Positions 59,513 to 64,000 of a stretch of DNA of 64,000 nt are shown piece by piece. The notes beneath the pieces were generated by a model. The model did not search any database. It saw nothing but the letters and a program-made list of their open reading frames with translations, and was not told the origin of the DNA. The stretch spans positions 1 to 64,000 of the forward strand of contig NZ_LFLT01000009.1 of NCBI RefSeq assembly GCF_001189955.1, read 5' to 3'. Both the position numbers and the translations under genes were made by a program. This DNA comes from Herbaspirillum chlorophenolicum (GTDB lineage Bacteria > Pseudomonadota > Gammaproteobacteria > Burkholderiales > Burkholderiaceae_D). Positions within the stretch are counted from its first letter, which is position 1; every line of letters starts with the position of its first letter.

Positions 59513-61921
59513 TCAGTGCTTGACCACCGGATCAGCAGCCCCGTCCTTCGGAGCAACCGCCGATTCGACAATCGCCTCATCTTCAGGCAATGCAGCCGGC
59601 TGACGTTCCAGCGCAATTTCCAGGACTTTGTCGATCCAGCGTACCGGGACGATCTCGAGCTTGTTCTTGACGTTGTCCGGAATCTCGGCGAGATCCTTCA
59701 CGTTCTGCTCAGGGATCAATACAGTCTTGATCCCACCGCGATGCGCCGCCAACAGCTTTTCCTTCAAGCCGCCGATCGGCAGTACTTCACCGCGCAACGT
59801 GATTTCACCCGTCATCGCCACATCGGCGCGCACCGGAATGCCGCTGAAAATCGATACCAGCGCGGTCGTCATGGCGATACCTGCGGACGGGCCGTCCTTC
59901 GGCGTCGCACCTTCAGGCACGTGGATGTGGATATCGCTCTTCTCGAACACTTCGTTCTTGATGCCCAGCTTGCGGGCACGGCTGCGCACGACGGTGCGGG
60001 CCGCTTCGATCGATTCCTTCATCACGTCGCCCAGCGTACCGGTGCGGATGATCTGCCCCTTGCCGTGCATGTTGACCGCCTCGATCGTCAGCAAGTCGCC
60101 GCCCACTTCGGTCCATGCCAGCCCGACCACCTGGCCGATCTGGTTTTCCTTTTCGGCGATGCCGAAATCGAAGCGGCGCACGCCCAGGAATTTGTCCAGG
60201 TTGCGCGAAGTCACGGTGACCTTCTTCTCCTGCTTTTTCAGCAGCAGCATCTTCACGACCTTGCGGCAGATCTTGGACACTTCGCGTTCCAGCGAACGAA
60301 CACCGGCTTCACGGGTGTAATAGCGAATGATGTCGCGGATCGCCGATTCGGCGACGCTGATCTCGCCTTCCTTCAAGCCGTTGTTCTTGATCTGCTTGGG
60401 CAGCAGGTAACGCTGTGCAATGCTGGTCTTCTCGTCCTCGGTATAGCCCGACAGGCGGATGACTTCCATCCGGTCCAGCAATGCCGGCGGGATGTTGAAG
60501 GAGTTCGAGGTCGCCACGAACATCACGTCCGACAGGTCGAAGTCCACTTCGATGTAGTGGTCGGAGAACGTGTGGTTCTGTTCCGGGTCCAGCACTTCGA
60601 GCAGGGCCGACGACGGGTCGCCGCGGAAATCCATGCCCAGCTTGTCGATTTCGTCGAGCAGGAACAGCGGGTTGCGCACGCCGACCTTGGACAGACTTTG
60701 CAGGATCTTGCCCGGCATGGAGCCGATGTACGTACGACGGTGACCGCGGATCTCGGCCTCGTCACGCACCCCACCCAGCGCCATGCGCACGAACTTGCGG
60801 TTGGTGGCGCGGGCGATCGACTGGCCCAGCGAAGTCTTGCCGACGCCCGGAGGACCGACGAAGCACAGGATCGGCGCCTTCAGCTTGTCGACGCGCTGCT
60901 GCACGGCAAGATATTCAAGAATGCGTTCCTTGACCTTGTCCAGGCCGTAGTGATCGCCTTCCAGCACCTTCTCGGCGTTGGTGAGGTCATTGTTGACCTT
61001 GGACTTCTTCTTCCAGGGCAATCCCACCAGCGTATCGATATAGTTGCGCACCACGGTCGCCTCGGCCGACATCGGCGACATCAGCTTGAGCTTCTTGAGT
61101 TCGCCCTGCGCCTTCTCCAGCGCTTCCTTGGGCATCTTGGCCGCGAGGATCTTCTTTTCCAGCTCTTCCAGATCCGCGCCGTCTTCGCCTTCGCCCAACT
61201 CCTTCTGGATGGCCTTGACCTGTTCGTTCAGGTAGTACTCGCGCTGCGACTTTTCCATCTGGCGCTTGACGCGGCCACGGATGCGCTTTTCCACCTGCAG
61301 GATGTCGAGTTCGCCTTCCAGTTGGCCGAGCAGGTGCTCGTAACGCTTGGCGACGTTGAAAATCTCCAGGATGACCTGCTTCTGCTCGAGCTTGAGCGGC
61401 AGATGCGCGGCAATGGTGTCGGCCAGGCGGCCGGCATCATCGATACCGGCCAGCGAGGTCAGGATCTCGGGAGGAATCTTCTTGTTCAGTTTTACGTACT
61501 GGTCGAACTGCTGCACGATGGTGCGGCGCATGGCTTCGACTTCAGCGTCGTCACCCTGCTCGGACTCGACCGGAGTCAGGTCGGCCACGAAATGCGTCTC
61601 GAGTTCGCTGATGTGGTGGATGCGCGCACGCTGCGCGCCTTCGACCAGCACCTTGACCGTGCCGTCCGGCAACTTCAGCATCTGCAGGATATTGGCGACG
61701 CAGCCGATTTCATAAATATCATCGGCGGAAGGCTCATCCTTGGCCGCGGCCTTCTGGGCCGCGAGCATGATGCTCTTGCCTTGTTCCATGGCCGCTTCCA
61801 GCGCTTTGATCGACTTGGGACGACCGACGAAGAGCGGAATCACCATGTGCGGGAACACAACCACATCCCGTAACGGCAACAGCGGCAACTGCGATTGTTC
61901 TGTAAGTATTGGAGTCGTCAT
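59513..61921 (-). CDS. lon: ATP-dependent protease Lon
   Basis: The 802-residue product starts at MTTPILTEQSQLPLLPLRDV; the frame is open 19 codons further without family sequence. It has the N-terminal substrate-binding domain (LPLLPLRDVVVFPHMVIPLF), a coiled middle, an AAA+ module with Walker A GPPGVGKTSLGQSIA (about 355-369) and Walker B LFLLDEIDKL, and a C-terminal protease domain with the catalytic serine in KDGPSAGIAM (about 678) and lysine about 43 residues on. The cytosolic hexamer degrades misfolded and regulatory proteins. It follows clpX in the clpP-clpX-lon order, with a terminator in the 285-base gap, and therefore has its own promoter. Confidence 0.97.
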   Translation of the reverse strand: MTTPILTEQSQLPLLPLRDVVVFPHMVIPLFVGRPKSIKALEAAMEQGKSIMLAAQKAAAKDEPSADDIYEIGCVANILQMLKLPDGTVKVLVEGAQRARIHHISELETHFVADLTPVESEQGDDAEVEAMRRTIVQQFDQYVKLNKKIPPEILTSLAGIDDAGRLADTIAAHLPLKLEQKQVILEIFNVAKRYEHLLGQLEGELDILQVEKRIRGRVKRQMEKSQREYYLNEQVKAIQKELGEGEDGADLEELEKKILAAKMPKEALEKAQGELKKLKLMSPMSAEATVVRNYIDTLVGLPWKKKSKVNNDLTNAEKVLEGDHYGLDKVKERILEYLAVQQRVDKLKAPILCFVGPPGVGKTSLGQSIARATNRKFVRMALGGVRDEAEIRGHRRTYIGSMPGKILQSLSKVGVRNPLFLLDEIDKLGMDFRGDPSSALLEVLDPEQNHTFSDHYIEVDFDLSDVMFVATSNSFNIPPALLDRMEVIRLSGYTEDEKTSIAQRYLLPKQIKNNGLKEGEISVAESAIRDIIRYYTREAGVRSLEREVSKICRKVVKMLLLKKQEKKVTVTSRNLDKFLGVRRFDFGIAEKENQIGQVVGLAWTEVGGDLLTIEAVNMHGKGQIIRTGTLGDVMKESIEAARTVVRSRARKLGIKNEVFEKSDIHIHVPEGATPKDGPSAGIAMTTALVSIFSGIPVRADVAMTGEITLRGEVLPIGGLKEKLLAAHRGGIKTVLIPEQNVKDLAEIPDNVKNKLEIVPVRWIDKVLEIALERQPAALPEDEAIVESAVAPKDGAADPVVKH

Positions 61922-62035
61922 GGCGGGCCTTATCAATGAATACTGGGAATGATGTTGGCACGAGTGACCAAAACACAAGTCCGGCTGAGCTAAAAAATCA
62001 GGACAGAAAGACCGATGTCATGATCGCAACAAAAT

Positions 62036-62072
62036 AAAAAAGCCACACACGAAGTCGCCCTCGGGTGGCTTT
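62036..62072 (-). terminator. Probable terminator between clpX and lon
   Basis: AGCCAC and GTGGCT arms (62041-62046, 62065-62070) with a partly paired 18-base interior are followed on the minus strand by TTTTTT. It would end or attenuate the clpPX transcript before lon. Confidence 0.65.
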
Positions 62073-62206
62073 GCGATGGAAGCCAGAGTGAATTGCGCCG
62101 GTTTATTTTACCGCGTTTGGCGGATACCGGACTTTATGCGGCCTGTTCCTGCATGAAGCGCCGCATTGCACCGCGACGCTTCCTTGCTTCTTGGGAATCC
62201 AGCGCC

Positions 62207-63472
62207 TCAGGCGCCGGAAACCTTCGGTTGGTCATGGTAGATCATCAACGGCTTGGCGCCGTTGGTGATGGTGTTTTCATCAACCACAACCTTGGCCACA
62301 TTCTGCTGGCTGGGTAATTCATACATCACGTCGAGCAAGGCATGCTCAAGAATGGAGCGCAACCCGCGTGCACCGGTCTTGCGCGCCAACGCCTTCTTGG
62401 CAATCGCATTCATGGCGGCGGGACGAATTTCCAGTTCCGCACCTTCCATCTGCAACAGCTTGGCATACTGCTTGACCAAGGCATTCTTCGGTTCGATCAG
62501 GATTTCGATCAACGCAGCCTCATCCAGCTCGTTCAAGGTCGCGATGACCGGCAGGCGGCCAACCAGCTCCGGAATCAGGCCGAACTTCACCAGGTCTTCC
62601 GGTTCCGCGTTGAGCAGCACTTCGGACGCCGTCTTCTCGGACTGGCTCTTGACGCTGGCCGAGAAGCCGATGCCGCTCTTTTCCGAACGGTCGGAAATGA
62701 TCTTGGCCAGGCCATCGAACGCGCCGCCGCAGATGAACATGATGTTGGTCGTGTCGATCTGGACGAAATCCTGGTTCGGATGCTTGCGGCCGCCCTGCGG
62801 CGGCACCGATGCCATGGTGCCTTCGATCAGCTTGAGCAGCGCCTGCTGCACGCCTTCGCCCGACACGTCGCGGGTAATCGACGGATTGTCCGACTTGCGC
62901 GAGATCTTGTCGATTTCATCGATGTAGACAATGCCCCTCTGCGCCTTCTCGACTTCGTAATTGCAGTTCTGGAGCAGCTTCTGGATGATGTTCTCGACAT
63001 CCTCGCCCACATAACCGGCTTCAGTCAGCGTGGTGGCGTCGGCAATCACGAAGGGCACGTTGAGCATGCGCGCCAGCGTCTGCGCCAGCAGCGTCTTGCC
63101 GGAGCCGGTGGGGCCGACCAGCAGGATGTTGCTCTTGGCCAGCTCGATATCGTCCTTCTTGCCCAAGTGCTTCAAGCGCTTGTAGTGGTTGTACACCGCC
63201 ACCGACAAGATGCGCTTGGCGGTCGACTGACCGATCACATATTGGTCCAGCAGGTCGCAGATTTCCTGCGGGGTCGGCAAATCCGACTTGGTGCCTGGAA
63301 CAGACTCCACGCTGGCGGCTTCATCCCGGATGATGTCGTTGCACAAATCGATGCATTCGTCACAGATGAATACCGAAGGGCCGGCGATCAGCTTTTTGAC
63401 TTCGTGCTGGCTTTTGCCGCAGAAAGAGCAATAAAGCAATTTTTCGCCGCTAGAAGATTTTTTCTCAGACAT
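62207..63472 (-). CDS. clpX: ATP-dependent Clp protease ATP-binding subunit ClpX
   Basis: The 421-residue unfoldase has the N-terminal C4 zinc domain ([14 protein letters not shown] at about 12-25, [10 protein letters not shown] at about 33-42), Walker [19 protein letters not shown] (about 116-133), Walker [11 protein letters not shown] (about 180-189), the arginine sensor region and a ClpP-binding IGF-type loop (KSGIGFSAS near 267). It recognises tagged substrates, unfolds them and feeds them to ClpP. It lies 240 bases downstream of clpP, with a terminator-like hairpin in the gap. Confidence 0.97.
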   Translation of the reverse strand: MSEKKSSSGEKLLYCSFCGKSQHEVKKLIAGPSVFICDECIDLCNDIIRDEAASVESVPGTKSDLPTPQEICDLLDQYVIGQSTAKRILSVAVYNHYKRLKHLGKKDDIELAKSNILLVGPTGSGKTLLAQTLARMLNVPFVIADATTLTEAGYVGEDVENIIQKLLQNCNYEVEKAQRGIVYIDEIDKISRKSDNPSITRDVSGEGVQQALLKLIEGTMASVPPQGGRKHPNQDFVQIDTTNIMFICGGAFDGLAKIISDRSEKSGIGFSASVKSQSEKTASEVLLNAEPEDLVKFGLIPELVGRLPVIATLNELDEAALIEILIEPKNALVKQYAKLLQMEGAELEIRPAAMNAIAKKALARKTGARGLRSILEHALLDVMYELPSQQNVAKVVVDENTITNGAKPLMIYHDQPKVSGA

Positions 63473-63650
63473 AGAGCTAAAGGAGATAATTTACGGCCTG
63501 ATCATACCTGCGAAATGCGGATTCGTCACGGCTTGGTCATTTTCGACCATTCGGTTCAATTCCCACTTCGCCATGTGACATTTATATGTCATCTCCGTCC
63601 CGATTTATCAAGGAAACAGAGCCGAAAAAGCCGTTCTTTGCGAAATTCCT

Positions 63651-63689
63651 AAAAAAAATGCCCAGACGGCAATTCGTCCGGGCATTTTT
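63651..63689 (-). terminator. Rho-independent terminator after clpP
   Basis: AATGCCC-AGACG and CGTC-CGGGCATT arms form a long stem with the minus strand continuing into eight T. It lies 24 bases past the clpP stop, so clpX is probably expressed from readthrough plus its own promoter. Confidence 0.85.
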
Positions 63690-63712
63690 ACGCGTTTTAC
63701 TGCAGCGCAAAC

Positions 63713-64000
63713 TCAAGCGCGTTCGTGCAATACCTTATCGATCAGACCATATTCCACTGCGGCATCAGCCGACATGAAGTTGTCGCGATCGGTATCCTTG
63801 CCGATCTGGTCGACCGAGCGGCCGGTCTTTTCAGCAAGAATAGCGTTGAGGCGCTCACGCAGGTACAGGATTTCACGCGCCTGGATCTCGATATCCGATG
63901 CCTGCCCCTGGGCGCCGCCCAAGGGTTGGTGAATCATGATCCGAGAATTCGGCAGCGAGAAACGCTTGCCCTTGGCGCCGGCCGCCAGCAGGAACGCGCC
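63713..64000 (-). CDS. clpP: ATP-dependent Clp protease proteolytic subunit ClpP (3' part)
   Basis: The last 95 residues of ClpP are present and the gene runs off the right end of the window. The visible sequence includes [20 protein letters not shown] just after the catalytic serine (lost beyond the edge), the catalytic histidine in [19 protein letters not shown] and the aspartate in [18 protein letters not shown]. The end VLHERA is typical of beta-proteobacterial ClpP. It forms the tetradecameric peptidase worked by ClpX. Confidence 0.96.
   Translation of the reverse strand, partial: GAFLLAAGAKGKRFSLPNSRIMIHQPLGGAQGQASDIEIQAREILYLRERLNAILAEKTGRSVDQIGKDTDRDNFMSADAAVEYGLIDKVLHERA

Noticed and set aside
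59510-61873. Plus-strand open frame antisense to lon
   Set aside because: Lon is complete on the minus strand with Walker motifs and catalytic serine; the antisense frame has no domain.
61922-62040. Possible sigma-32 promoter before lon (CTTGTGT, 14 bases, CCAACATC)
   Set aside because: Only the CTTG of the -35 and a few -10 bases fit; a heat-shock promoter is expected for lon but the match is too weak to annotate.

Overview
The window looks like chromosomal DNA of a beta-proteobacterium of the Burkholderiales, most likely Oxalobacteraceae close to Herbaspirillum. That placement rests on high G+C, dense short-spaced genes, the order clpP-clpX-lon-hupB-tRNA-Val-tRNA-Asp at the right end, an FNR-type regulator with the full cysteine set, a fused indolepyruvate ferredoxin oxidoreductase, and many LysR regulators. 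No database was available, so the placement is inference. There are no rRNA genes, CRISPR arrays, phage genes or transposase genes.

Left part (1-19 kb): an Rnk-like nucleoside-metabolism regulator; a TctDE-like two-component pair facing a diverged dicarboxylate symporter; a LysR gene; a methyltransferase with a small secreted protein; a two-pirin/DoxX group facing its own LysR gene across two AT-rich dyads; GlxA-type and MFS genes; an isochorismatase-family hydrolase; an FNR; and a run PAP2 phosphatase, diacylglycerol kinase-like protein, metallophosphoesterase whose last gene overlaps, tail to tail, a PepSY membrane protein carrying a His/Met-rich segment.

Middle (19-41 kb): a probable zinc-starvation operon (COG0523 GTPase overlapping the zinc-independent GTP cyclohydrolase FolE2) behind two nearly identical operator-like dyads; an M14-family deacylase; two GNAT acetyltransferases; an acyl-CoA dehydrogenase/enoyl-CoA hydratase pair; a 1240-residue indolepyruvate ferredoxin oxidoreductase; a PAS-GGDEF cyclase; PhzF; a LysR/SDR divergent pair; a translationally coupled periplasmic binding protein and CHASE-PAS-PAS-GGDEF-EAL protein; then a 272-bp nested-palindrome element filling the gap before a glutathione S-transferase, a secreted esterase and two small envelope proteins.

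Right part (41-64 kb): the alanine aminotransferase AlaC; a complete branched-chain-type ABC importer (livF, K, M, H, G) bracketed by two acyl/aryl-CoA ligases and faced by a Crp/Fnr regulator, which reads as an uptake-and-activation system for a carboxylic acid; a four-gene signalling cluster (CHASE3 histidine kinase, receiver-PAS-kinase, LuxR response regulator, single-domain receiver); a compositionally unusual secreted hydrolase; a tRNA locus containing tRNA-Val(TAC), tRNA-Asp(GTC) and an odd 106-nt tRNA-Asp-like unit with its own terminator; and the proteostasis block hupB, lon, clpX and the 3' part of clpP, cut by the window end.

Start codons were re-chosen where the longest frame ran into upstream DNA. 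Large open frames antisense to lon, the indolepyruvate oxidoreductase, the CHASE-GGDEF-EAL gene and the liv cluster are by-products of high G+C and are not annotated.
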